Shown piece after piece: positions 48,630-58,451 of a DNA stretch of 64,000 nt (position 1 is its first letter; every line of letters starts with the position of its first letter). This DNA is from Rhynchopus euleeides. Its lineage: Eukaryota > Euglenozoa > Diplonemea > Diplonemida > Diplonemidae. The stretch is from positions 1,240,001 through 1,304,000 of the forward strand of contig OY723290.1 in the NCBI GenBank assembly GCA_963210315.1. Reading direction: 5' to 3'. Under the pieces are notes generated by a model. It was not told the origin of the DNA and ran no database searches. It saw only the letters and a list, made by a program, of their open reading frames with translations. The translations under genes were made by a program, and so were the position numbers.

Positions 48630-48733
48630 CACACGAATGATGACTCTTATACAAAATGCCGCCCCAGTCGGAGCCCTTGTGGCGATGCCCGAATAGGCAA
48701 CAAATAACCTTAGGACACCTCTGACTGCGTGTG
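48630..48733 (+). ncRNA. cd1 snoRNA-like module, copy 8 (array unit 4)
   Basis: Box C is at 48637-48643 and box D at 48721-48724. Confidence 0.7.
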
Positions 48734-48784
48734 GCACAGAGCAGATCGAAGAACAGAAGGTTTGTTGTGTGTGAAGAAGGCTTC

Positions 48785-48880
48785 GTGTGCATGATGACAA
48801 CGTATGGACCAGCCCCAGCCAATCCGAACCACAGCTGTGGAGACGTCCAACGCATTACCCTACCTGACTTCTGACACACA
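48785..48880 (+). ncRNA. cd2 snoRNA-like module, copy 7 (array unit 4)
   Basis: Box C is at 48791-48797 and box D at 48871-48874. Confidence 0.6.
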
Positions 48881-49125
48881 ACACGCCGAGCAGCTCTCAT
48901 TCCCACACCTCTGCACACTGCAGACCATACATGTGTCCACAGCAGCATGTTGAGTCGCTGCCGAGCTCTTCATGCTCGTCAAGTGAATTTTGTCCCGCGA
49001 GATGTGGCGTGTGTCGTCACACCTGTGTTTGTGCCAGGATCAAGACACAGCACACACAGCACACACCACATCATCAGCCACCCAACCCACCAGACCGGAT
49101 CGCGCACACACACACAGTCAGAACA

Positions 49126-50232
49126 ATGAAGATGCTGTTCGCAGCGCTGCTGGCGTGTGCCACGTGTGTGGCAGGGGACGTGACTGTGGAGGGTGTGACC
49201 TTCACCCCGACTGAGGAGGCGGCTGTGCTGGCGGTGGTGCAGGGTGCCACGTTCGAGGTGCTGCACTACCAGTACGACGTGTACTCGAGCAACTCGCAGA
49301 ACATCATCGCGGCACGCCCCATCAAGGACCTGCAGGCGCTGGCGGCTGTGGACGGCGTGTCGTACTTTGTGCTGAACCTGCTGAAGACGAAGGCGACGCA
49401 GCAGTGCGGGGTTGTGGGTGCGCAGGGCGGGACGTACAGCGGGGTGACCTTCACGGACGCGGAGGCGACGCGTGCGCTGGCTGCGGCAAACCTGCAGTCG
49501 TACAAGGCGCTGGTGAAGGTGGCTGACCTGTACACGCACAAGGCGCAGGACCTGCTGCGCAGCCGCCCCGTGTGCACGATGTCGCAGCTGCGGTCGGTGC
49601 CCGGGTTCGGCTACACCCCGCTGAACCTGGTGAAGACGCTGTCGGCGGACCCGCGCACGTGCTTCTCCAACGAGGACTGCACGGCCCCCAGCAAGTGCCG
49701 CGGCAAGCCCTTCGACGGGATCCTGTCCAGCGGGAAGTGCGAGACGCCTGTGGTGGTGGAGGGTGCGTCGTGCGACGAGTCGACCCCGTGCCCGTCTGCC
49801 GACCTGGTGTGCGTCGGGACCCTGTACGGCCCCAACCAGGGGACGTGCCAGGCTGCGTGGTTCGGTGGCGTCTTCACCCCGCCTGCGCGTGTCGCGTCCG
49901 TGTCGGTGCCTGCGGTGGGTGTCAAGGCGTCGACCTTCTTCGCCGTGAGCGGGCTTGCCACGGTCCCGGTGGACGTGATCCTGCGGCTTGACGCGTCTGC
50001 CGTGGGGCAGCCTGCCGGGCTGAAGATTGTGGTGACGGACCCGAACGGGGCGTCTGCTACTTACTACGACGGCAGCGCCACCCCCACGGAGCCCATCCCT
50101 GCCTCGAAGCGCATCCCGAACTCTGGTGACGACACCGTCAACGGGGAGTGGAAGGTCACCATCACGAACTCGGGTGTCTCCTCGGGTTCCATCAAGTCCT
50201 TCGTGCTGGACCTGACGAGCAGGTGGGACTAG
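49126..50232 (+). CDS. secreted helix-hairpin-helix / P-domain protein, array copy 4
   Basis: 368 residues, identical in translation to array copies 2 and 3. It is the last gene-bearing unit. The next unit start at 51805 is not followed by a gene. Confidence 0.88.
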   Translation: MKMLFAALLACATCVAGDVTVEGVTFTPTEEAAVLAVVQGATFEVLHYQYDVYSSNSQNIIAARPIKDLQALAAVDGVSYFVLNLLKTKATQQCGVVGAQGGTYSGVTFTDAEATRALAAANLQSYKALVKVADLYTHKAQDLLRSRPVCTMSQLRSVPGFGYTPLNLVKTLSADPRTCFSNEDCTAPSKCRGKPFDGILSSGKCETPVVVEGASCDESTPCPSADLVCVGTLYGPNQGTCQAAWFGGVFTPPARVASVSVPAVGVKASTFFAVSGLATVPVDVILRLDASAVGQPAGLKIVVTDPNGASATYYDGSATPTEPIPASKRIPNSGDDTVNGEWKVTITNSGVSSGSIKSFVLDLTSRWD

Positions 50233-51520
50233 GCTTTGCCTGCTGCACACACAGTGCTGCAGGATCCTGAATCCGACTTGCAGTGTGTGTGGAAATGTGT
50301 CTGTTTCTGTGTCACACAAACACAAACATGCACACACCTGCAGTCTCTTATCAATATCATCGTTTTCTTTTCTTTGGTTTTCATCTCTTCCTCCCTCTCT
50401 CCATCTCCCTCTCACCCACTCTCTCTTCCTCCCCGTGTTCACACTGAACACACTGACACCACTTTTGACTTGCGTGTCCATTCTGAACTCCGTTGTTGAA
50501 AGATTCATACCCGCATGGCATGCTTGTCAGACAGGGTCCCAGGGTGGACTGAGTGCCTCTGTGTGACCCTGCTGTGGTGCCTGACGTGGTGTGCCCATCA
50601 AACAAACACATTCTCCCTCTGCCGTCACGGATGCCACACACACAGGCAGGGACCTATCTCTGGAGCGTGTCGGTACTTCTCTGCGCGGCTTGATTGCCAC
50701 GTTGAGAAGGGCCGTGCTCTCAACAAGGATCCCTTGCCAGTGTGTGCCGTGTCGGGTGGAAAACGCCTGTCGTCTGCGCTGCCTGCTGTGATATACCATC
50801 GTGAGCATGAAGCGTCAGGATGACGGAGATAGGCAACCACGCTGGAGAGAGAGAGGTTATTGCTTTATACTCCCAACTTCCTCCTTCCCACTTACTACTT
50901 TCGCTTTTGTCAATGTGTTGTGTGTGTCAAGGATGACATGACGAAGTCTTTGGAGTTGGCGCTGTTTGTCCCCAGAAATGCTGGCGGTGTGTATGTCACC
51001 GAGCTGGCTTGTTCCGAGGGAGTTTGTGGCTTGCTGCTCCTGATTTCACCACCCCTTTCCGTTTTTATCCGATTCACAATGCCATGGATTCATGGCACCA
51101 TTTGTGAAGACAGCTTGAGGGAAATCACTTGAGAAGACAGTTGTGTTCTGTGTGTCTGAACAGCAGCCTTGTCCGAGGTCGTGTCCACTGTTCCAAAGGA
51201 GGTCGGTGTGTGGTCCGTGTGCGAGAGCTGTCGAACAGCAGAACGACGCACGGTCACACGCTCGTTTCTCCCGAGGCAGTGAGAGTTCGGCGAGACTGTC
51301 GAATACCTGTCACAAAGGCCGACATGCGGGAGACTGGTGCGGCCTGATCGTGAGGCTTGGTTCCGCACCGTCAGCACCTGCGCTGAACTAAAGGAATTGT
51401 TGTTGATGGCAATGCAGTCGTGAGACCCCGAATCCCACACCCCAAGATCCTATCATCCACTCATGTTTGCAGTGCTGAGTGCAGTCTGGCAAGTTGCCAG
51501 CACATTGCGGACCATTGTGC
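50233..51520 (+). other. conserved noncoding block of array unit 4
   Basis: Repeats the unit 2 block. sl1 and sl2 follow it at 51521 and 51674. Confidence 0.5.
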
Positions 51521-51804
51521 AAGCGTAGTGATACCACCCTCAAGGCTGCTTGTGCCTTGGAGGGCGCTTTTCATATGCGAGACTCTGTGCCAGGTTCATC
51601 GTCACAGCATTCCAGCATCCTCCATCCTCACTCTTTTACCACTTGGTGTGAGATAGTCGACGTCAACACGCCAACCGGATATACTCCACGGTTGCCCTCC
51701 TGGTACAGTGGGGGAGCAGACCACCAGACCCCCGGTGAGAACAGCATCATTGTGTTGTACGCACACCTGCCACCTTCACGTGACCCGTCCCTTTCGTCCA
51801 CACA

Positions 51805-51908
51805 CACACGAATGATGACTCTTATACAAAATGCCGCCCCAGTCGGAGCCCTTGTGGCGATGCCCGAATAGGCAACAAATAACCTTAGGACACCTCTGAC
51901 TGCGTGTG
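51805..51908 (+). ncRNA. cd1 snoRNA-like module, copy 9 (array end)
   Basis: Box C is at 51812-51818 and box D at 51896-51899. It belongs to the gene-less fifth unit start. Confidence 0.7.
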
Positions 51909-51959
51909 GCACAGAGCAGATCGAAGAACAGAAGGTTTGTTGTGTGTGAAGAAGGCTTC

Positions 51960-52055
51960 GTGTGCATGATGACAACGTATGGACCAGCCCCAGCCAATCC
52001 GAACCACAGCTGTGGAGACGTCCAACGCATTACCCTACCTGACTTCTGACACACA
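51960..52055 (+). ncRNA. cd2 snoRNA-like module, copy 8 (array end)
   Basis: Box C is at 51966-51972 and box D at 52046-52049. Confidence 0.6.
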
Positions 52056-52212
52056 ACACGCCGAGCAGCTCCCATTCCCACACCTCTGCACACTGCAGAC
52101 CACACATGTGTCCACAGCAGGATGTTGAGTCGCTGCCGAGCTCTTCATGCTCGTCAAGTGAATTTTGTCCCGCGAGACTTGCGACGCACTGCAAGAGTTG
52201 AGTATCGATTCA

Positions 52213-52317
52213 GGTTGCACACGTGATGAGAACACTTCGCACATTTGACTAGAGTCTCAGACGGCACAGCCGTGTGACTGAGAAACCGACATACTCACTG
52301 ACACTGAAGTGCCCAAA
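52213..52317 (+). ncRNA. cd6 snoRNA-like module, copy 2
   Basis: Box C GTGATGA is at 52223-52229 and box D CTGA at 52304-52307. It differs from copy 1 by CTCAGA in place of CTCGGA and by loss of one base pair of the GGCACACGCC hairpin. The GACTAGAGTC antisense is unchanged. sl2 and sl3 follow at 52434 and 52541. Confidence 0.55.
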
Positions 52318-52764
52318 CAGGATGACATGTTGAAGTTTGTTTATCATCACAGAATTCCTTTCCCGCACCACGTCTCGTCTCGCTCTCACCGACCGGTGCA
52401 CAGTCGCGCGAGTGTCACCGACATCACACCACAACCAGACATACTCCACGGTTGCCCTCCTGGTACAGTGCGGGAGCAGACCACCAGACCCCCGGTGAGA
52501 GGCTGTGGCATTGCCACTGAATGAGTTTCGTTTTGGTCAGGACAGGACGCACACAGCCCTGCTGGCACCACACTCTGTGCCTTCAGCCAACTCCCGCGAC
52601 CCCAGACATCACTCCTGTTGAGGTGGCAGAACCGTTCCGCTGCAACACACCTGTTCAGAACGGTCCGACCGCCCTCCAGGAAACACAGTCCCTCGACACA
52701 GACTGGCCCCCCTTCAGCACCCACACCTTTAAGCCTCCTCCCACCCAGGATACACACGGCAAAG

Positions 52765-53703
52765 ATGAACGTTTGCTTCCTTGGTGTTGGCAAGATGGGC
52801 GCAGGTATGTGCCTCCGCCTGGCTGAGACGGGGCATGCTGTCATGGCGTGGAACCGGACCGTTTCCCGTGCCACGGACATGCGGGACAGCAGCAGCCACA
52901 AGGACTTGATCACCGTCGGATCCTCCCTCGCTGACGCGCTGGCATGGAAGGCCGACGCCGCCGACACAGCCCCACCGATTGTCGGGATTCTGGGAACCAT
53001 GTCCGACATGGAGGAGTTGATCACCCGTGCCGACACCGAGGTCCCCGGCGCCTGGAAGGGGCGCACCTTCGTCAATCTCACCTCCGGCAACCCTGACGAC
53101 GGACGCCGCGTTGGGCAGCTTCTCCAGGAGAAGGGCCTGGGTCTCTACATCGACGCATGCTACAGCGGCGCCCCTGCCAAGGCACGCAGCGGCACTGGGA
53201 CTCTGTTCCTGTCTGCTGCAGACAAGGCAGCTGCAGATGTTGTTATCGACGGACTGCTGAAGGACATTGGTGTGCCGATGTGGGCCGGCCCCATTGGTGC
53301 GAGCCGTGCCCTCGACTACGCTGTGGTTGACATTGCCCTGTCAGTGTTTATGTCGTGGTCTGCCAATGCCAGCATGCTTGAGAAGGAGGGCGTGCCGCAC
53401 GAGCTGGTTATGCAGTGTATGGAGCAGCGGTTTGCGGCAATGCCCGCCGTGCTGTCTCTGCTCAACGGCCGCATGGGTGACCGTTCTGACGAGGCGTATG
53501 CCAATGCCCCTGTCGCCACGGTCGATACCTGGCTCAACTTCACCTCGTCCCGCCTGCCCTACTTCAAGGACAACGACATGTCGACTGTTGTTCCCGACTT
53601 CATCTCGGGGCTCCTCCAGCGCATCTCTGCGGACGGGCATGGCGGAGACGACATGACCCGCCTCCAGGAGCTGACACGCTACACCGACAAGCACCGCAAG
53701 TGA
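52765..53703 (+). CDS. NADP-dependent beta-hydroxyacid dehydrogenase family, imine-reductase-like
   Basis: The ATG at 52765 gives 312 residues. The N-terminus is a Rossmann fold (VCFLGVGKMGAGM) followed by the strand end WNRT, where Arg suits NADP. Next is a DACYSGAPAKARSGTGTLFLS stretch, the equivalent of the DAPVSGG substrate loop, and an all-helical C-terminal domain. The helix that normally carries the catalytic Lys (GxxxxxKxxNN) reads GASRALDYAVVDIAL, with no Lys and an Asp near that position. That pattern is typical of imine reductases rather than hydroxyisobutyrate or 6-phosphogluconate dehydrogenases. The substrate is unknown. The closest relatives of such enzymes are mostly bacterial, so lateral transfer is possible. 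Confidence 0.75.
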   Translation: MNVCFLGVGKMGAGMCLRLAETGHAVMAWNRTVSRATDMRDSSSHKDLITVGSSLADALAWKADAADTAPPIVGILGTMSDMEELITRADTEVPGAWKGRTFVNLTSGNPDDGRRVGQLLQEKGLGLYIDACYSGAPAKARSGTGTLFLSAADKAAADVVIDGLLKDIGVPMWAGPIGASRALDYAVVDIALSVFMSWSANASMLEKEGVPHELVMQCMEQRFAAMPAVLSLLNGRMGDRSDEAYANAPVATVDTWLNFTSSRLPYFKDNDMSTVVPDFISGLLQRISADGHGGDDMTRLQELTRYTDKHRK

Positions 53704-55414
53704 AGCGGTCAGCGACTTTCGGGGTGAGCTGTCGCGAGGAGCACACCTGCAAGTCTGCTTGAGAAGATGTACGGCGCCTCCACGCCGCCTCCCTTCGGCA
53801 GGCGATCTTCATATGTGTCTCGAGGCGCCTCCTCCAGCTCCAGAGATGTGTGGGGCCCCCACCCGTCCGCTGCATGGGTGTGGACTGGATCAGGCCCCGT
53901 GTTCAGGCAGTGCCGCCCCCGCTCTGGTCTCCCCTTCACGAGTTTGAATGAGTTATTCGTTTTCCCCGTGGAGGCTGGGCCGAAGACGGCTGATTTGTGG
54001 CGCGGAAGTTCCAGAACACCATGGGTATGGTCTTGCTCGCGATGCCACGGACGCACACGCCGCCCACTCGGTTATCGACATCCAGACCCGCAGCGTCTAT
54101 CTTCCTACGCTACCTCTTGGGTTTTCACCAGCGTGTTTGTTATTTTCTGTGTGCCAGGCATTGGGTATCAAATCAACGGCATTCGTGGAGGGCCACACTT
54201 GCTTCCTGCCCTGAGATGCCACCCTGCCCTTATGTTTCTGCCCCTCCCCTCCCATGATCAAACGTGGCCCATAGGGGCGGGGCTTAATGCGGGGATGTCC
54301 CGCGGGTTACAGGTCCTGCAAGATAATTCACTTTGAGCGCCTGCTTCCTCCCCTTTCTGTGAATGCTGTATTAGGTTCCTTCGCAGTGTAGTGCAGCTCT
54401 GCTGTGTTGCTGTGTCCTCTCTCACTCTCTCTCAGTCTTGTCCACTCCATGGCGATATCGCATCTCGGGCTAGAGATCCGGGCGGTTGACCGGTGAGTTT
54501 TTCATGATCGGAACGCTGCTCTGCTGTACGTTTCTCGACGGCATGGCACCCCTCCCAACCCCACCCCCCACCCACCCCCTCCACTCTTCCTGCTGAGCTC
54601 GACGCGGTATGATCGTCAGAATGGACGGCATCCTCGCTTCTATCCCCCCCCCCCCTCCCGGGCTGGTCGTCATCCCCGTTCGGTGCGAGCACCTCCGATG
54701 TGGTCAGCTTGCCACCCCTTGCGTCGAAGGTCTCGGCGACGGCCTTGGTGATCATGCCGCCGCCCGTCTCCACGCCAGGGCACACCTTCCCGAAAAGGCG
54801 CGTGATCGCAGAGTTGAGGGGCTCGCTACCCTTTTTCTCAGGCAACCACGTCTTGACAAGGCCCCGATCAAGACAGGATATCCTCCACACACAGGCCGGG
54901 TTGGGCTGCTCCCGCTGTGCATTGATCCGCCTTGTACAGCACACCTGGTGTGGTGATTACAAAAATGACTAACATGCCGGGAGACTTGCTTTTCCATTCA
55001 CTCTCGACAATCAAACCCCCATCCCCTACCAAACTCAAACCCTAACCACTCGCAGGGAGCAGCTACACCAGACACACACACACGACACAGCCCTCCGACC
55101 CTTCCCCCCACCCCGTGGTGCAAAACCCACAGCAGGTGAGGGGGCAGAACAAGCGTGTCCGTCCACTCTCTCTGCGGCCGCCGCTGCCTAATCAGCTACA
55201 CAAAAAGACAAGAGCCCGCCCTGCGCTCTAAACAGCACAATACACCACTTCTTCTCTCCAGCCCTTCCCCTCTGGGGTGTGCGCGCAGCAGCAGCGTTCA
55301 GAGTTCGCTTGGCGCAAGTCCTTTCGACGAGGGGCGGAGGGGGGTGTGGTGTGGCGGAGGGTGGTCTGACCGCACGTCAGACATAACAAGCAACCCGCAA
55401 GGATCAAGAAGATA
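53704..55414 (+). other. 1.7-kb spacer, one possible minus-strand coding remnant
   Basis: On the minus strand, about 54700-54890 reads LDRGLVKTWLPEKKG then PLNSAITRLFGKVCPGVETGG and ITKAVAETFDARGGKLTTSEV. That looks more protein-like than its surroundings and loosely recalls FAD-dependent oxidoreductases. It has no supporting gene structure. The rest has C runs and pyrimidine tracts. Confidence 0.35.
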
Positions 55415-56905
55415 ATGGATACGTTCTTCGCCCGGAGGTCGCACGGCGGCCCCCGGGGGGGCCAGGCCGCGCCCGGCACAACCGCTGCGGCCACCGCAGC
55501 ACCTGCCGGCGCAGCCGGCACGCAGCAGCCGCACCGCCACCACTCCCCTGCGAAGGCGGCAGGCTCCACAACCCCCCGGGGGGGATCGCACATGATCCCT
55601 GCAGGGGTGCACACCGGGGCGAGGCACCACAACCAGCACCACAACATCTTCGGGGGGTCGCCGCAGGGAAAGGGCACGGTCCGCCGCGGGTCGCCGGGAG
55701 GCCCTGCGTCACCGGGGACACCGAGGCAGGCCGGCAACGGTCACAGCAACGGCCAACCCTTTGTGCCCCAGGTCATCATCCGGGAGCAGCCCAGGGAAGG
55801 GCGGGGTGGTGGTGGTGGCGGCGGTGTCAGCAGCCCGCTCTCCCCCGGGGCACCCCCGACGCGTGTGGTGGAGCACCGTGCGCACCACGCTGCGCCAGCC
55901 CCACGCACCACGCTGCTGCACTCGCATGGCGCTGCTGAGGAGCAAGGGAGGCGCCCCACCATGGAGGACTCCCATGAGGCTCATCCCAACATCGCAGAGC
56001 ACGTCAGCCTCTATTTTGTCTGCGACGGGCACAGCGGGCGTGCCATCGCGGACCTTGCGGCGAAGCTGATCCCTTCCGCGATAAGGGATGCGGACCCGAG
56101 GAAGCTTCTGTCAAACCCCGCAGGGGTGCTGACCGACACGTTTGTCTCGGTTGACAGGAGCATGTTCAAAATGCAGAGCCGGATGCGCGGGAGGGAGGGT
56201 GGTGCCGCATGTGTCGCCGCCATGACTGTGCGCAACGACCTCTACCTTGCAAACCTTGGGGACAGCCGGGCGGTGCTCAGTGAGAACGGGACTGCGATCC
56301 AGCTCACCAGGGATCACAAACCCACGGATGCTGCAGAGGCACAGCGTGTGAGGGATATGGGCGGCTGCATAGCCTGGGGCAGGGTTGGGGGGTGCCTTGC
56401 CATCACACGTGCCTTTGGGGACTACGAGCTGAAGGGAGGGGAGAAGGTTCTGATGGAGGGTGCGCCTCTGCCTGTGTCGAATGTGCCGGAGATCTCGCAT
56501 ATCACGCTGAGCACCGCGTCGGAGTTCCTCATCCTGGCGTGCGATGGGGTGTGGGATGTGCTGTCGTCGCAGGAGGCTGTGTCGAAGTGCCGCGAGCATA
56601 TGGCGAAGGGGCCTCAGAAGATGGCGCAGGCGCTGGTGGCGTATTCCCTCGAGAAGCACACCATGGACAACGTGTCGGCGCTGATTGTGGTGTTTTCAGG
56701 CGACCACCGCCACCACCCGCAGCACCACACCCACACCCACACCGCCCACACCACTGCCCCTGCCACACCCGGGAGAAGCGGGGTTGCAGGAGGCAACGGC
56801 ACCACCCAGCATCATGCCGCAACCGCAAGGGCAAACCGGTCACCTCACGGTCCTAGTCTGGCAACGGGTGGGGCCGCGACAGTGCCCCGTCGCAGGCCTT
56901 ATTAG
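55415..56905 (+). CDS. PP2C-type serine/threonine phosphatase
   Basis: 496 residues without introns. The first 175 are low-complexity (Gly, Pro, His, Ala). The catalytic core then shows the PP2C motifs in order: GRRPTMEDSHEA, FVCDGHSGRAIADL, GGAACVAAMTV, LANLGDSRAVL, LTRDHKPTDAAEAQRV, AITRAFGDYELK, LACDGVWDVLSSQEAV, DNVSALIVVF. The Asp residues that hold the two metal ions are present. The C-terminal 60 residues are His/Thr-rich. PP2C enzymes remove phosphate from Ser/Thr and need Mg or Mn. The targets are unknown. Confidence 0.93.
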   Translation: MDTFFARRSHGGPRGGQAAPGTTAAATAAPAGAAGTQQPHRHHSPAKAAGSTTPRGGSHMIPAGVHTGARHHNQHHNIFGGSPQGKGTVRRGSPGGPASPGTPRQAGNGHSNGQPFVPQVIIREQPREGRGGGGGGGVSSPLSPGAPPTRVVEHRAHHAAPAPRTTLLHSHGAAEEQGRRPTMEDSHEAHPNIAEHVSLYFVCDGHSGRAIADLAAKLIPSAIRDADPRKLLSNPAGVLTDTFVSVDRSMFKMQSRMRGREGGAACVAAMTVRNDLYLANLGDSRAVLSENGTAIQLTRDHKPTDAAEAQRVRDMGGCIAWGRVGGCLAITRAFGDYELKGGEKVLMEGAPLPVSNVPEISHITLSTASEFLILACDGVWDVLSSQEAVSKCREHMAKGPQKMAQALVAYSLEKHTMDNVSALIVVFSGDHRHHPQHHTHTHTAHTTAPATPGRSGVAGGNGTTQHHAATARANRSPHGPSLATGGAATVPRRRPY

Positions 56906-57348
56906 AGAGCTACGGATGTGGGGTTGTTATCGATGATGGAGCGTGGGATTGTGGATTGGGTGTAAGGTGTTAGGAGAGAGTATGGCGGGGGGGGGGGGTC
57001 GAGAGATGTGTTTGTGTTTGTGTTTAGCGGGGTTGGGTATTGTTTTAAGCCCCGCATCAGAGTGATGTCTGCGATGCGCTCGGTGGATCGCGGGCTCCTT
57101 CAGGGCTTTGTGCGGTGTAATGATCGTCATGTTGTAACCTGGGGTGGGTGGGGGAGGGGTGGGGTGGGGCGGAGATCGTCATTGGGGCATGCCATACACC
57201 CCTTGTGGTTGTCAACGCCCCCCCTTTAAAATCCGCCTCAAAAAACGTAAGATACCCATGGGAAGAGGTTTGAAGAAACAAGTGACCCCCCCCCCCCAAA
57301 GATGGAAAAATACACTGACCCAAAATAATATAGCATATAATTGCAGTT
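56906..57348 (+). other. PP2C 3' flank
   Basis: G/C-run-rich sequence. No gene seen. Confidence 0.45.
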
Positions 57349-57478
57349 AAATTATGAGCCATAATTTCACGCGAGTGAGTAGGGGTCACGAGTCGGTTAA
57401 ACCCACGAGCGAAGCGAGTGGGTTTACAGAGACGAGTGCCCCCTACTCACTTAAGTGAAAATTTCTGGCTCATAATTT
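57349..57478. repeat. foldback hairpin with GAGCGAAGCGAG centre
   Basis: Outer arms AAATTATGAGCC / GGCTCATAATTTT and middle arms GAGTGAGTAGGGG / CCCCCTACTCAC flank ACCCAC, then GAGCGAAGCGAG, then GTGGGT. It shares its centre with the foldback at 6417-6497. Confidence 0.7.
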
Positions 57479-57490
57479 TCTGAAATTAGG

Positions 57491-57727
57491 CTTTTTTTTG
57501 TACAAAAATTATGGACGAGTCACAAATTTGTTAGGGTGTGTGTGATTTGGCCTGTTTTGGGGTGGCGTGTAATTATGGCCATATTTACACGCCAGAAGAT
57601 AAACCTTAAGAAAATGCCTAGAAATAATTATACTGGGCGTGTAATTATCCCGTGTAATTATGAGAATATTTAAACGCCTCCCTAACAAATTTGTGAAGAG
57701 TCCATAATTAGAGTACAAAAAAATACA
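57491..57727. mobile_element. 237-base MITE-like element
   Basis: Terminal inverted repeats of about 40 bases carry the shared blocks TTTTTTTGTAC, AATTATGGAC and CACAAATTTGTTAGGG. The interior has a GGCGTGTAATTAT repeat in both orientations. No coding capacity. Confidence 0.7.
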
Positions 57728-58451
57728 TAATATAATACACAGGCAAGGCCTGGTGGGTGACTCTCTGCGATCTCTCAGAATCTAAACGCCGGGTGGGGGA
57801 TTTCCTGGGATGAGGTGCCGCTCTATTGGAGAGGGGGCCCGGTGCCTGCGCGCGTCCTGTCGTTTTGTAGCTGCTTGGCGGGGCTAGCGCAGCAGGTCCT
57901 ACTTTTGCTTCTTCGGGCTCTTCACATGGAACATGTACTACACGAACATCAATAGGGCAAACAAACCGCGCACTGGTCGGGGTTGAGCGGCTCGTGACTC
58001 TGTGCTGGCGGCAAAAAGAGGCTGCAGTCTACCATTCACAGGGGCAGCCTGAGGAAGAAAGGATGAAGCTGGGGAACCACATGGTCCGAAGAGGAGTAAG
58101 GCACCCACAGGGGGCACGCTCTGGGACCCGGGCGAGGAAGGGGCCAGCTTCACCGGGAAAATCAGAAAAATCTAAAAAGTCACAGCACTATTCAGAAGCA
58201 ACCGCTATTTGCCTGTATTTTGTTGATGCGTCGACGCTTCTACACACAAACCCTGAAATGATAATCAGGGGCTGGTGTAGAGCACGCTTGGATGATTGCT
58301 GTGGTGGGTGACTTTCTGCTCACACGAGTGCAACAAATAAAGGAGTATCGACGGCCAAGAGATTGCGTGGAGAGACGAACGAACAACTCCTGACCCCGCC
58401 CCACACACAACGCGCAACACACAACACAATCCCCCACCCACCGAAGTATCC
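57728..58451 (+). other. spacer 3' of the hAT transposase
   Basis: It may contain the hAT element's 3' end, but I could not pair it with a matching terminal repeat on the other side. Confidence 0.4.

Larger units (their letters stand above)
39099..52178 (+). repeat. tandem array: four gene-bearing units plus a partial fifth
   Basis: Unit starts, taken at cd1, are 39099, 42280, 45455, 48630 and 51805. Spacing is 3,181 and then 3,175 bases three times. Order in each unit: cd1, cd2, sl5, P-domain gene, 1.3-kb noncoding block, sl1, sl2. Units 2-4 appear identical throughout. Unit 1 differs by a longer CA tract and a few substitutions. The fifth start loses similarity just after sl5. Confidence 0.9.

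Noticed and set aside
39448-50508. About 510-codon minus-strand ORFs opposite the P-domain array genes
   Set aside because: They are shadows of GC-rich codons. Their Arg/His-rich composition has no domains, and the plus strand carries the signal peptide and P-domain.
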